Shown: positions 1 through 12,400 of the stretch, piece by piece | Numbering within the stretch: the stretch's first letter is position 1 | How the letters are laid out: every line of letters starts with the position of its first letter | Source of the DNA: Marisa cornuarietis | Lineage: Eukaryota > Mollusca > Gastropoda > Architaenioglossa > Ampullariidae | Reading direction: 5' to 3' | Assembly (NCBI GenBank): GCA_004794655.1 | Contig: SMMW01000585.1 | Span: 11,247,501 to 11,311,500, forward strand | Length of the DNA stretch: 64,000 nucleotides | Program-made: the position numbers and the translations under genes | Notes under the pieces: model-generated | Seen by the model: the letters and a program-made list of their open reading frames with translations, nothing else | Databases searched by the model: none | Told to the model about the DNA's origin: nothing

Positions 1-826
1 GACATATGCTACAGGTGCGCAATGGGTCACGTGATCACTTCCCGCACGTTTGGCATAGGGTTAGGAGCGGTTGGGGATGGTGGGGGTAGGTGTCGGTTGA
101 GTGTGGGATATGACTGTGCGCAGGTAGCACAGGTGGCAGAGGAAGCTGTTACTCGTCCTTTCTCCGTCCCGTAGTTCTGTCGATGAACTATCTCCACTAA
201 TTTAAATTTGCTTTATCGCTTGCATGGCGGTGAGTGTCGAGACGTTCTATTACTACTTGTAACATTATCCTAGTAGAATTTATAAAATACATTTTTATTA
301 ATTCTTTAAAAAAAATCGTTGTCTGCCTACAGTAACATTAAGGCATCATAAAACATGGCACTCCATAAAAGAATATAAAATGTTGACATCCCAATTCTGA
401 CATCTTTTCATGTATGTATGTTTGTTTTCGAAGATGAGAAATGCATCTTTATTGAAAGAGTTTAAATAGCCTGTCTGCGTGTGATCAGTGCTGGACTGTA
501 AGATAATGAAGAATGTTGCTAAGCTGCATGTACCTGTATGAAGTGCCTTGAGTCTGGCTGATGCCGGAAAAAGGCACTATACAAATGTGCTATTTATTTA
601 GCCTAGCATGTGTTTGTTTATTTATTTATTGTAAGGCGCTGTGAGCATTCCTGGTATTAGAACACAAATGAAATACCGTTGTTAGTCTGGATAAATTACA
701 TGCAAAATGCAAATTGTACGCTTCCCACGCATGACAATTTAACAACAAATTAAATCAGCTAAAGATAGCCACTGCAATAATTGATTACACAATAGAAATT
801 ATGGCAAGCGAGTCGTTACACAGCTG
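1..826. other. Upstream non-coding region of ST1
   Basis: No coding region is recognised here. The stretch is AT-rich from about 240 onward. It contains a short retroposon 3' tail near 538-600. The ST1 promoter presumably lies here, but I see no convincing core element. Confidence 0.5.
538..605 (+). repeat. Retroposon 3' tail (LINE/SINE type)
   Basis: The block reads roughly CTGGCTGATGCCGGAAAAAG followed by a CACTATACAAATGTGCT-like end and T/A-rich repeats. A closely matching copy lies in reverse orientation at about 56968-57040. This form is typical of 3' ends of CR1/L2-type LINEs and the SINEs that borrow them. Only the tail is recognisable. Confidence 0.5.
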
Positions 827-2911
827 ATGTCCTCAAGACTGCGACGACGACGTGCTGCTGTGGCCTTGCTGGTCATCGCCACAGCGATTCCAGTCCTTCT
901 GCTGCTGACCCGCATGAACAGTCTGCCGAGTGGTGAGCAACCATCAGTTGGACCATTGAGAAAGATTTTCGCTTTAAGGACCTGACCATATTAACCGAGT
1001 ACAGATATGTGACTTTGTTGATCATGACATTCGACAATTGCGCTCGCGCATGCAGAGAAAGAGAGGGACAGAAAGAGATGGGAGGGGGCAGTAGGGCGGG
1101 GGTTGTATGTCTGTGTGCTTGGGTTTCTGCGTGCATGTCTATTATTTTTGCGTGTCTTTGTGTTTACATGTTTGGGTTTATGATGGTCTGTATGCATATC
1201 TGTGTGAGTGTGCTAATATATGACTATCTGGGCTTGTGCAAAAGACGATCTAACGTGAACCAGCTTAACTCATTGCATCACGTACACGTATTCTTTTCTA
1301 CAGTAACTGATGTTTCTAGTTTAGTTTTTTAAGAAAGCATGTACGAACAATATGTCTAGCGATTGATAAATCAATGTCACAAAAATTAATGTCTCTATCT
1401 GTGCTATTAATGAAAAAAAACAAGCCTTTGACCTCAAGGACTCGTTCTCCACTCTGCTTGTTTGCCCCGCCCGCTGTTGCACCTGAAGAAATGAAAGTCC
1501 CGTTGTGATAATAACCCGCCATTAGTGACAAATGTATCATGGCTACAGATGGTTCGATCGGCATGAGAGAAACAGTCCCGAAACCGAAACAGCTTTAAGC
1601 GATATGTAGACTGGACCTTAACCCGCCTACCATACGACAAGCCCAACTATTTTCTTCGTGTATCTCTGTGTGTATACCCACCTTTCTGTGCTTTGTTAAC
1701 TCTTTCGCCCTTTCTCCATCTTCATAACAGAATTCTTCATGTCAAAACCTGAAAATATTTTTCATTCCCAATGTGCAATACTCTCGTACTGAACACGAAA
1801 TACTTTAAACGCTGCTGTCCCTGTGTCTGGCTAAATGACAATATTATTCGGGACATCAGCTTGAGCATATTGATTGTTATTGTTTATCTTCAAAGTAGTG
1901 ACTCCAACTGACTGAGTTAAGCTCCACGTTTTATTTGAGCTATTGAGAGACTGAGAACTGAAATAAAATTCTAATATGGGCATTCTGTTACTTTTCATTC
2001 ACTGACCGTGTTTTATTTTAATGGCTCTGCGGCATCAGCTGTAAACAAATTTAGTAGAGTTTCATACAGTAAACTCCTTCCTTGATCAACGCGCTTACGC
2101 ACTCTGATATCTTTACAGAAAAAACTCCGAGGACCCTTCAGCAGACTGACTACAATCTGGAGAAAGAGTCTGAGAGAGCAGCTACAGTGCACATGATGCT
2201 AGACCATCCCACCAACATGGAGGTTTTCCGACAGCGCAAGTCAAGGTTGCAGCAAGCATGCGCCATCAGCCCTCCTGCCTCTTCACTGATGCCACCCTTC
2301 CAGTACGGGGTCATGACAGCTGGCAGGATGGCCTACTGTCCAATGCCCAAGTCTGGCAGCACAGTCTGGAAGCGAATCCTCTACTACATCGACCAGAGGC
2401 TGAACGTTTCTTTTCTCGATGTGGTGTATGGCGACATTCACGCGAAAACCATGTACATGTTTGATACGACTTACAGGTGAGTGAGCGGACCCTACGTTGC
2501 ATATGTGTACAGATACCAATAGATGCAAGAATAATTTTATCTCTGTGCACACACACACATATATATATATACAGTATGTGTGTGCATATACAATAAATAT
2601 TTGAGTAGAGTGAGTGAATCATTCGTTTTCTAAATTGATATCTACATTTTTTTTACAACGTCTGATGGACTTACATACAAACGTTTTAGTCAACATTTTT
2701 CTGTTTGTCTTCGGGAAATACATGAGATACCATTTCTGCTCTTCCTTAACGACGTACGAAGCATAGTACAAGAAAAGAAGAAAAGGATTTCTTAAGCAAA
2801 TAAATTTATGCAAAATACATACATAAACCAATCTGGCTCGTCTACAAGTGGTCCCAGTACTAACCGTACTTTCAAGCTACAGTGCTGTTATTCCATAACA
2901 GCCACCATCTA

Positions 2912-2985
<74 letters not shown>

Positions 2986-5972
2986 AATTGACAGTTGTTA
3001 CTGCTTCCCTTGTACTGCGAGTACTACATACTACACCTATTTACGCATCTATATGCCACTTAGCTTTGACACCGTGCTCTCCTTTGGCGCGTGGAGTAGA
3101 ACTGTCCCTTGCTGCACAGAACGGAATTGTTCCTTGCTGCACGGAGGGTCCTCTCAATGTTTCGAAGAATACTTGGCCCACTTCCACAGCAGAACACCTC
3201 TTGGCAAGTCCTACTGTAGCAGTCACTGTACTACCTCCCTTGTCTAGTACTTGGCCCAGCTCTGTTCATCCTGTATACTAAGCCCCTTTCATCATGCATC
3301 CGGTCTCACCAGGTTTCTCATCAATCCTATGCTGATGACACGCAGCTTTAGAAGCTTGTATCAGTGATGTCAAGGGCTGGATGCTAAAAAACAAGCTTAA
3401 ACTAAATGATGATAAAACGGAAGCCCTCTTGTGCCATAGAAGAAGACATCAACCTTCACTCGTCAGTCTGCCCAATCACATCAAGGTGGGCGACAGCAAC
3501 ATCACCTTCACGTCATCTGTTAGGAATCTGGGATTTATTGTCACTGATGACATGACACTCGATAGACATGTAGCAGCTGTCTGTCGGTCTGCCTATTATG
3601 AGCTCCGTAAGATCAGTGCTATCCGTCACTTTCTCTCTACACGCGCTACCAACACTCTTGTCTGTGCGTTTGTTCTTTCTCGACTTGACTACTGCAACTC
3701 CTTGCTGGCAGGCTGCCCTGACTACCTCATTGAGAGACTCCAGAGAGTACAGAACTCTGCTGCACGTCTGGTGCTTAGAGCAAGGAAACGGGACCATGTC
3801 ACTCCCCTCCTTCGTTTTCTACACTGGCTACCCATCCGTTCTCGCATTCAGTACAAACTGTCTGTGCTGTGTTTTAATTTCTTTGCTGGCTCCTGTCCTG
3901 ACTATTTCTCTAAACTTCTCATCCCTTACTCTCCGTCCAGACAACTACGCTCTTCGTCTGACGACCGTATCCTAACTGTTCCTGTCACCAGAACATTAAC
4001 ATATGGTCACAGGACTTCTGGCTACTGTGCTGCAAAACAATGGAACTCTCTTCCTTTCCATATCCGCCACCTTTCTACAACTGAATCTTTCAAATCTGCA
4101 CTGAAAACGCACCTCTTCCTTGAGCATTTCTCCTAACACAGTCCACACAATGCTCGTCCTTCTTAACCCCCCCTTCCCTCTTGCTACTTTAGCCATCTTT
4201 CTCGCAGAATCACTATATTTTTCTGTTCCTGTTACTTGATGCCTTTTGTTTTCTGTTTCGTCAGTACTGTCGTTTTCTTTCGTTCCCTTTGTTCTGTGTC
4301 TACTTAGTCCACGTCTCTTCCCTGTTTTAAGCGCTAAGAGCATGCTCTCTATGAGTGTGAATATGCGCTATAAAAATCTTCACTATTATTATTATTAGTG
4401 AAGCTGACTCTATACTCACTGCAGAAACTTGACTTCAATCAGCCTTGTCTAAATCTTTCTCTGGGACATTTATCTTCCACGTCTGGTTCAAAGTGGGCAC
4501 AATGTTAAATCAGCGGTTTCAGAACCTTTGTGGCATCCGATTAGTCATTCTTACTCACATCCATACTCAACTATTTACTTAGAGTTAGCTAATCGCATCG
4601 CGGCTAGAACAAGACAATTAAAGCTGCCCATCCTTATCTCTTAGTTACCTGAGCTCACCTTAACTGATCCTTTTATCAGCGCCGTCACTTCAATTACTAA
4701 AGTGCGGCGAAACCGTGGACCTGTTACCTGCCAAATGCCCAATGCTGATGGATGTGAGATGCGCATAGCCACACTCACTCGAAGTCAAATCATAGCCATC
4801 GCTAACGCGTCCTTTCACATGCGATTATCAAAGAATTTCACTTTTGACCCTTTCACCTTTTTTCTAACATTGTCTTCATTTAATTTAGAATTAGCAATGG
4901 AAGAAGACACCATGCAGATATTTGCATCTAAATGTGGAGTGACCTTCCTTTCAAATAGGACACACGCTCACACTTCTAGACGTTCATACGGATCTGCTAA
5001 CTATGCGATACAAAAATAGATATAAGTTTTTGGTTTCCTTTTGATTAAGTTTTATTTCAAGCTCGGTTTCGTTGCAGACATCCCATGTCAGATGGTGACG
5101 TCAAGAGTGTGGTGTTTGTTCGAGAACCCTACTCCAGACTGTTCGCCGGCTACCTGGACAAGCTCTTCACGCCACGACGAGCCAATTGGATCCGGTACGC
5201 GCAACCGGTGCAACGTTACACCCGGAAGTACGCCACGGCGCATGAGTTGGCCTGCGCACACGATGTGGAGTTCGCGGAGTTTGTGGAGTACTATGTGGCG
5301 CTGGAGACTGGCGACCTGCGCGAGCCCCGCGACGAACATTTCGTGCCGCTGACACAGCTGTGCGGCTTCTGCCACCGAGACTACGATTTTGTTGGCCACC
5401 AGGAGACGTTCGCGTCTGACACGCTGGGTATCCTGGAACAGCTGAACGCCTCCGGCCTCCTGACCCCAGCCGACTTCGCCCACGAGTACGCCCGCTACGA
5501 GATGGAGGCACTGGTCCGCTACACCTTCGCGAATGAACTGGAAGACGTGGCCATGGTCGGCGCCTGCATGTCCCGCGAGGAGGCTCTGCGGCGCCTGTGG
5601 AAGGTCCTGCAAGTGCGAGGCTGCCTCAGCGCCCGGGAGTTCTTTCCCTTTACAGAGGAAGACTGCCAGGAGGTGACGGCGGATGTCTTCATGAAGCTGG
5701 CCACGGAAGCCTTTCAACGATCGCTCAACGATCCACACCGGAAGTCGAACTACCGGGCGGCCATGATGGAAGCTTATAGCACCGTATCGTTTTACCTGCG
5801 GAACGCCCTGCGAGGCGTCTTATGGAAAGATTTTATGTTTTTCGGCTACGACGCCAGCAACCCAATCGTATTTCCTCCCGAGGACAACTTTCTTTTGCCG
5901 GACTATCGCTATTTTGACATCTTTGATACGTTCTTATTTGACACCGTTGACGAGTTTAACGTCAAAGTTTGA
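827..5972 (+). CDS. Carbohydrate sulfotransferase, HNK-1ST/CHST8-14-like (ST1), 3 exons
   Basis: Exons 827-932, 2119-2476 and 5078-5972 join in frame to 452 aa. Junctions are GTGAGC donor, TTTACAG acceptor, GTGAGT donor and GTTGCAG acceptor. The start gives a short Arg-rich N terminus (LRRRR) followed by a hydrophobic stretch at about residues 10-27, a type II signal anchor as expected for a Golgi enzyme. Residues 109-120 carry the 5'-phosphosulfate-binding loop (CPMPKSGSTVWK). Residues 168-183 carry the 3'-phosphate-binding motif (FVREPYSRLFAGYLDK). A later LCGFC plus YDFVG segment matches the family. The family moves sulfate from PAPS to sugar hydroxyls; the acceptor cannot be told. An AATAAA lies at 6076-6081. 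The 2.6 kb second intron holds a (CA)n tract and a LINE fragment. The last exon is GC-rich compared with its surroundings. Confidence 0.88.
2916..2985. repeat. (CA)n microsatellite
   Basis: About 35 nearly perfect CA units in intron 2 of ST1. The His/Thr open frames across it are artefacts. Confidence 0.97.
3240..4400 (+). mobile_element. 5'-truncated LINE (CR1/L2 group) fragment, RT C-terminal half plus 3' tail
   Basis: From about 3240 the conceptual protein reads LGPALFILYT, then YADDTQL (the RT catalytic box). After a short internal loss it continues as an open frame at 3381-4136. That frame has typical LINE C-terminal RT features such as LDYCNSLLAG, LQRVQNSAARLV and AAKQWNSLP. The 3' end has the CTCTATGAGTGTGAATATGC block followed by (ATT)n at about 4384-4399. 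The copy sits in ST1 intron 2 in the sense orientation. It is defective: it lacks the endonuclease and most of the RT. Confidence 0.85.
4401..5077 (+). other. 3' part of ST1 intron 2
   Basis: No recognisable gene. It ends in a pyrimidine-rich acceptor (GTTTCGTTGCAG) at 5077. Confidence 0.5.
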
Positions 5973-6654
5973 TGTTCTGTTTTGGGAGCTGGATCGGAAA
6001 TTATGTAGGTCTCTCACACTCATTAAACATGTTGGCCAATTTTATTTGAACTTTTAAAGACATGGAAGAGACTGTAATAAAGTGAATGAAGGGGACAAAG
6101 CGAAAGAAAGAGTTTATGCGTGTGTGCAATGTACTGTAATTGGCAAGTGCCTTGACCTTTGTGCCCGTGTAGACACTAATACTGAATAATATTATAGAAT
6201 GTGCAGCATCATTATTGCGTGCGCTCGTCCATTTTGCAAGTAAAAACTCAATGTTTTCGCCATATAGAGTTGAGACTATAGTTTTTCACAGATTTTTATC
6301 TAAGGTCTAGTGATTGATAGGACCACGTAGTCTTCAGGCATTCTAAAACACATTTCAGACTTAATTTCAAAATTACAGAAGAAAAAAAATCATTTCATTC
6401 GTTGGTTTTCACGTACCATCAATAGTTTCAACTCAGTTTTCGTTCTATAGTTTATTTCTGAAAATAGACGCTGATTTATTGTTTCCTACTTTAAAAGAAA
6501 TTCATATTATTTTCAGGACTTGTAGTTGACATATTTTTTTCCCTAGCTACCTCGAATCGCCCTTTGGGACAAATAAAGTCTTATCTTATATCGTAAGAAG
6601 CTGCAGCCAGAAATTTGATATAGCTGTCTACAACCATGCACCACTTCTGTCTTT

Positions 6655-6782
6655 ATTTTTTTTTAATTTCTGTTGTTTTATTTTTTCTTCTCTTCTGTTT
6701 TTGTGCGCAATGAACATTTTTCTGAAGGGATAGCTGTGCATTATAAATGGACATCATCAACATCATCATACAGAAATTAGTG
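6655..6782 (+). repeat. Dispersed retroposon end with (ATC)n-type tail, copy 1
   Basis: T-rich tract, then a GCGCAATGAACATTTTTCTG block and an ATGGACATCATCAACATCATC tail. Closely similar copies lie at about 18870-19026 (+) and 48104-48290 (-). This shows a dispersed family that seeds ATC microsatellites. Confidence 0.6.
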
Positions 6783-7315
6783 CATCTTCAAAATGTAAAC
6801 GAAAGAGTATGACGTTAATTAACAAATAAAAGAAAATTACATTAATCCACAAGAATTTTTATGCAGCTGCTTTACATATTGGTTTTGCAGATTACTTTCC
6901 TTCCCGCGTCCTTAAAATCCTCTGCTAGTCACGTATCTAATACTTTAGCGACTATTTACATACTGTATTTACATCGTTGTTGTCAAGGAAACGTCTTGAG
7001 AGGTTAATCTGACATCATTCAAGCCACGACGACAAAGTTAGCGCATCTCTTACGTAGACACGCCAAATGACGTCATAATCTGTTCTGTCAGTGAGACTCC
7101 ATGTGAAGCTTGCAACATGTTTCTCGCCTCACGATTTTCGCTCAACTCAAACAGATTGGTAAGCTCGTGTCAAGTCTAACAGAGTATGAAACTAAAGAAA
7201 AACAAACTTTCGACGCTTGCTTAAAAGGAATATTTAGGAAGGATGTGAAAGCAAATAAAAAATATCGACTAGCTGTTAACGGAAAATGTCTGGACATGCT
7301 TTTTAATGGATTTGT

Positions 7316-7318
<3 letters not shown>

Positions 7319-7373
<55 letters not shown>

Positions 7374-7386
7374 TGTGTGCGTGTGT
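7319..7386. repeat. (GT)n microsatellite
   Basis: Near-perfect GT run, slightly interrupted after 7370. Confidence 0.95.
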
Positions 7387-7909
7387 GATAGTGATAGAAA
7401 TGGTGGTAGCGGTCGTGGTTGGAGTGCATCTTTATTATCACATCACTTACCCCTGCCATTAGTAGCATTACTAATAGTAATAGAGTGATGATCATAGTTA
7501 TTAATATAATTTTAATTTAGTAAACATAAAGATATTAATCAAGTGGAGTACAATTAATTCGATGCCTCTTTTCATGGGCCCTGACATTTTCACTCTTTCC
7601 TCTCCTAGCTCCGTTTTTACCGTGGGAGAAGGAGAAAACTGCTTATTCTGTTTTTCCTTGGCATGTTTTCCTTTATCCTGCAAGTCAGTTTCTTTGTGTA
7701 CACATCAGGTAAGATATAATCTCAAATGTAAGTCTGCTTCTATAAAGGGCTTCAGTTGCAAATTCACCCGACAATCTGCTCAGTTAAATATTTATACTTT
7801 CTTCCTCAAAAGTTTGTCTCAATAAATTTTTCTGCGTAAAAGTAAAAAGAAATTTGGCCCAGTCAGTTGATTTCCTAAAGCATTTTATTTTGAAGGAGAA
7901 AGAGAGCTT

Positions 7910-7912
7910 GTG

Positions 7913-7944
<32 letters not shown>

Positions 7945-7960
7945 TTTGCGTGGGTGTGTG
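7910..7960. repeat. (TG)n/(TGCG)n simple repeat
   Basis: TG units passing into CGTG units. Non-coding. Confidence 0.85.
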
Positions 7961-8697
7961 CGTTTGCAGGTAGCACTCACATACATACAAACAAACACGA
8001 TTTAAAGCAAATATTGAAAGAGGACATTATTTGTTTTGGTTTGTTTAGTTTTGTTTTTGGTGGACCGGTCAAACTTTTCAACCAGACGCATATTTTTTTC
8101 GTAAGACAAATAAATATATTATTCAACAAATCAATGACTTGTTCATAACCAGAGCAGAATGGTTTTATTTAAGCCAAATGACTTACAAAAGTGATTGAAC
8201 AAATACTGTAAGATGGTGATAACAAAACAGTCATTTTGCTTAAAAAATAAAAATGATGACTATGAGGTAGAGGATGAGGAGACTGCTACTATTCACTAAA
8301 CATTTGATAACAGCTCTATCAGTTGCCAAAAAAAAAAATCACACGGGATGGGAAATTTGCATCTGTAAGGTTACCTCTTTTTTCTGAGCCATTTTATTAA
8401 CTCAGTTCTGACAAACTGTATCTGGGCCTATTTTAACCGAACAAATGACGAACTTTCAAACTAGGTTTGACAAAGCTCTGTCTTAAGTTCACATGAAACC
8501 ACTGATTTTTTTTTTGTTAGTGGGATGGGGGGGGGGCGAAAGTTCGGAACATTAGACTTTTGGTCATCCTGCGTTGTTTACTAATACATTGCACGCACTT
8601 TGAGGCATTTTCGGAGGTTTTACGCGTCGACACGTTGCCCTGAAGAACGGCCTTTATAATACAGCACGATACATGATGCAGAATACATGTATAATAC

Positions 8698-8772
8698 ATG
8701 AACAGATGTTTCTTGGTGCTGATTTCAGTGAACATCAGTGAGGTTACCGTGTTAAAGGGCACGCTGAGCCCG
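8698..8772 (+). CDS. Possible first exon of ST2 (weak)
   Basis: An ATG at 8698 opens a frame with a short hydrophobic run (CFLVLISV). It ends at a strong donor (CCG then GTGAGT) at 8772 in phase 0, the phase required by the next ST2 exon at 9482. If used, the joined ST2 product would be 473 aa. Against it: the hydrophobic run is short for a signal anchor, and the same GTGAGT...GTTACC segment recurs nearby as a degenerate repeat, so the donor may be chance. Confidence 0.25.
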
Positions 8773-9059
8773 GTGAGTGAAGTTACCAGTCACAAACCAA
8801 CATACACACCGAACCCAGTGAGTATAGTTACCGTCCACCATCCGACACACACGCAGCACGTTCACATGTACACAAGAATTCGGCTATGTTTCAATGATTC
8901 TAAAACTAACTCATGCAACTGTAAGCACATCCATGTCATTGGTGGGTGGCCTCATAAGAAAATAATAGTGATGTGTTCAATGTGTAAGTTATGATCAGCC
9001 TGAAAAATAGGAAAACACTTGTTCTCGTAGGTCCTCGATTCCAGAGTTGACGACTGTAG

Positions 9060-9175
9060 GCCGCTAGCATTTATCATGTATGTGTGGTGTTCTTTGTGTA
9101 AAGCACTTTGAGTTCATCTTAATGGTGGAGAAAGGTGCTATAGAAATCATCATCATCATTATTATTATTATTATT
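9060..9175 (+). repeat. Retroposon 3' tail with (ATC)/(ATT)n
   Basis: Contains AAGCACTTTGAGTTCATCTT and a GGTGCTATAGAAATCAT block followed by ATC and ATT units. This is typical of a CR1/L2-like 3' terminus. Only the tail is present. Confidence 0.6.
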
Positions 9176-9481
9176 ACACGCGGCCGCTAACGAACGGAAA
9201 TATCGACGACGTACCTTTACAATCAAATATATATATATATATATTGAGAAAAAAACCTAGTAGTTCTATGGACGGAATGAAGAAAAAAGACTTCAGTCTG
9301 TAGAACGGACAAAAACAATAATTTATGAACGGATGGATGAAAAGAGACGGAAATCAGAAGTATAGACTGAGGGAAGAGAAGAGATTGTCATTTGCACGAT
9401 TGGAAGAGAATGACGATACGGACGGACAGTAGAACGGAAGGTCAACCGCCAGTAAGCAGCAGACCTTTCTTTTTCCTTCAG

Positions 9482-12400
9482 CTGCCACGAGTGAAGGTAA
9501 CGCCTATGGAAATCTTTTATGAGCGACAGCAGCGGCTTGTCGTTGCCTGCGCAGGGCAACGGAAGCACATCCAAGACCACATGCCCACCAAAGCTCCGCG
9601 GAAACTCTTTCGGGTCGGCGACCTCGCCATATGTCCCATCCCAAAAAGCGGGTCGACTTTCTGGAAGCAAGTTCTGTTGTACATTCACGACAACAAAGTG
9701 AATCAATTTGTATACATGGATTTTGTAATCTCCCTTTGTTAGCTCGAGTAATTCGTGAAAAGCACGTAAGAGTGTGTGAAAGAAGGAAATACGCCTGCTA
9801 AAAACTAGGTATATATATATTTATATTAATTATAGTGGTTCACGATTATATATTATATATTATTATATGCTGGGTCATTGAAGGTGTCTATGTAAAAAAT
9901 GGCGGATGTGGTCACAGTATTATATAAATTGATTTATATCATCTTGCTCCAGTCTTAAGTATCAATCTTTTCCAGGATGACGTCGACTGTTCGTTTAGCT
10001 TGCAGGAGGGATGCCTAAAAAAATTGCTGTAATAATCAACAATCATGAGAAAACTTTTTGCCCTCGTATTGGAATAGGTCCGCGGCAAGCTTTTTCCATG
10101 GTAAAGATGGCATCTCGTTAAGGGCATTAAGGGCTCCCTTTGTTGACTGTTCTGAAACTGCTTTTAGATAGTGCATCTAGTAACCAGGCTGATGATTTGA
10201 GTCGTCATTCCAATCCAGAAAAAGACTTCTCTGGCCTTTGCTAGGCAGTTATCACTGCCCGTGTGTTTTTGGTGCAATCTCTGTAGCATATCATGTTGCA
10301 GTGTCTGTGGAACTATCAGTTGTTCACCTTTAGACAGTTGACCATCTTTCTCGCACAACTCATCCTGAAAACTTTGTATGGTCTTATTTCTTCAGGAATG
10401 TCTTTCTTCTCTTGTGGTCATCCTGACATGATAAATATTTTCAGTGGCTGTAGCACTGGGTCTTTGATCAATTCTTTTTTTTAATAGGTCCAGAATTTCA
10501 TTGGAAATCGGCAGACTGTTGATAATAGTGAAGATTTTTATAGCGCATATTCACACTCATAGAGAGCATGCTCTTAGCGCTTAAAACGAGGAAGAGACGT
10601 GGACTAAGTAGACACAGAACAAAGGGGACGAAAGAAAACGACAGTACTGACGAAACAGAAAACATTAAAAGGCATCAAGTAACAGGAACAGAAAAATATA
10701 GTGATTCTGCGAGAAAGATGGGTAAAGTAGCAAGAGGGAAGGGGGCGGGGTTAAGAAGGACGAGCATTGTGCGGACTGTGTTAGGAGAAATGCTTAAGGA
10801 AGAGGTGCGTTTTCAGTGCAGATTTGAAAGATTCAGTTGTAGGAAGGTGGCGGATATGGAAAGGAAGAGAGTTCCATTGTTTTGCAGCACAGTAGCCAAA
10901 AGTCCTGTGACCATATGTTGTTGTTCTGGTGACAGGAACAGTTAGGATACGGTCGTCAGACGAAGAGCGTAGTTGTCTGGCCGGAGAGTAAGGGATGAGA
11001 AGTTCAGAGAAATAGTCAGGACAGGAGCCAGCAAAGAAATTAAAACACAGCACAGACAGTGCTGATAATAAGGTGAATGAGCCTGGGAGTCATCGCTTGC
11101 CGGTGACTGTGAAGGAAGCGCAGCCATGGATAAAGTTTGTGATATGCACATTTCTTTTCCTGCTTTGTAGACCATCTCGATATACAATCTTCACCAGACG
11201 CAGCAGCATTCTTTAAAGCCTTGGAGGTGATGCTGACAATGGCTTCTTGAGGATTGATTCCAGATGCCTATGGTCATTCTTTACTGTTACTGGGCGCCCG
11301 TAAACATAGCATTGGAAGTTTTTCATGGCGAAAACTACCGCCAACATTTCTTTTTCTGTTTGAGTGTATTTCTTCTCATAATCACTCAGGGATCTTGCGG
11401 CAAAGTCTACAGGTCTCACTTCTTGCATCAGCACCGCGCCGAGTCCTTCTGGTTCTGACAGAACAACGAGCTTACTTGCATCATAGAAGGCTAGAACTAG
11501 AAACTGAATAACTAATTTTTTGAACTCGTTGATGGCTCTATCATGTTGTTGTAGCCACTAAAAATTAGTTTCCTGCTTGAGAAAATCCCGAAAAGGTGCG
11601 GCTGGATGGAGACGGTATATCTTGACTAGATTGAATTTTACTAGAATCTGGCTTTATGTGAAATCTGCCTGTTTACACGTACCTGGCCTTTTTTTATCAG
11701 TGCAACCTTCAAAATTACACTCATTTCAAAAGTTAATTCTTCGAGTGAGAGACATCAGTAAACGAAAGAGCACATCCCTTACCTAAACAAATGTCTTTGT
11801 AAATAGCATATATATACTATATTTGATTTCTGTTGAGGTCAGTTTGACAGCTCATTAATAAGAGACAGCTCATATTTCGAATATCAGATTAATCGGAAAT
11901 AATACTTGGTACAGTTGTGTGGTACGATAGCTGGCAATGCTACTATATAAGTAAGTAAATAAAATATTAGAGATTTCAGTGCATTTCGGTCTCTATCAGC
12001 TATCTTGTTAAACATTTTGAACTATGAAACCTGTTATAGTGAATCGAGCTAATGTTTTACCAAATCTTGTATAATTAAAGATGTAATAATAAGTTAAATT
12101 GTCTGAAATAAAATCATGCTTAATGGGAACAGATTAATTATTGTTATTTATTATTATTAATTAAGCCAATACTTAGGTTTTCCCCTGGTACTCTGGTTCG
12201 GTCCCACCGCCCCTAAATTATACTTTTGGTGTGCGGGGGTGAGTCTGTGTACCGATCTGGGTTTATTGTTTTATTACTTCACGTGTTGCTTACTAGGTCG
12301 CACATGTTTGTGACTCTTGACCTTTACACTGACAAACTCTCACGAGCTCTTGTCCTGCATGTTGTCAGACAGGCCCGTTCTTTGAAGCCGACTATGGGGA

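Larger units (their letters stand above)
5973..8697. other. ST1 3' UTR and ST1-ST2 intergenic region
   Basis: Starts with the ST1 3' UTR (AATAAA at 6076-6081). The rest is AT-rich. It includes a retroposon-like end near 6555-6595, an (ATC)-tailed repeat copy at about 6655-6782, and GT-rich tracts at 7319 and 7910. No convincing coding exon was seen. Confidence 0.5.

Noticed and set aside
2808..3281. His/Thr-rich 157-codon frame
   Set aside because: (CA)n microsatellite followed by intron sequence; no splice or homology support.
5088..5738. 216-codon minus-strand frame
   Set aside because: Shadow of the GC-rich ST1 last exon.
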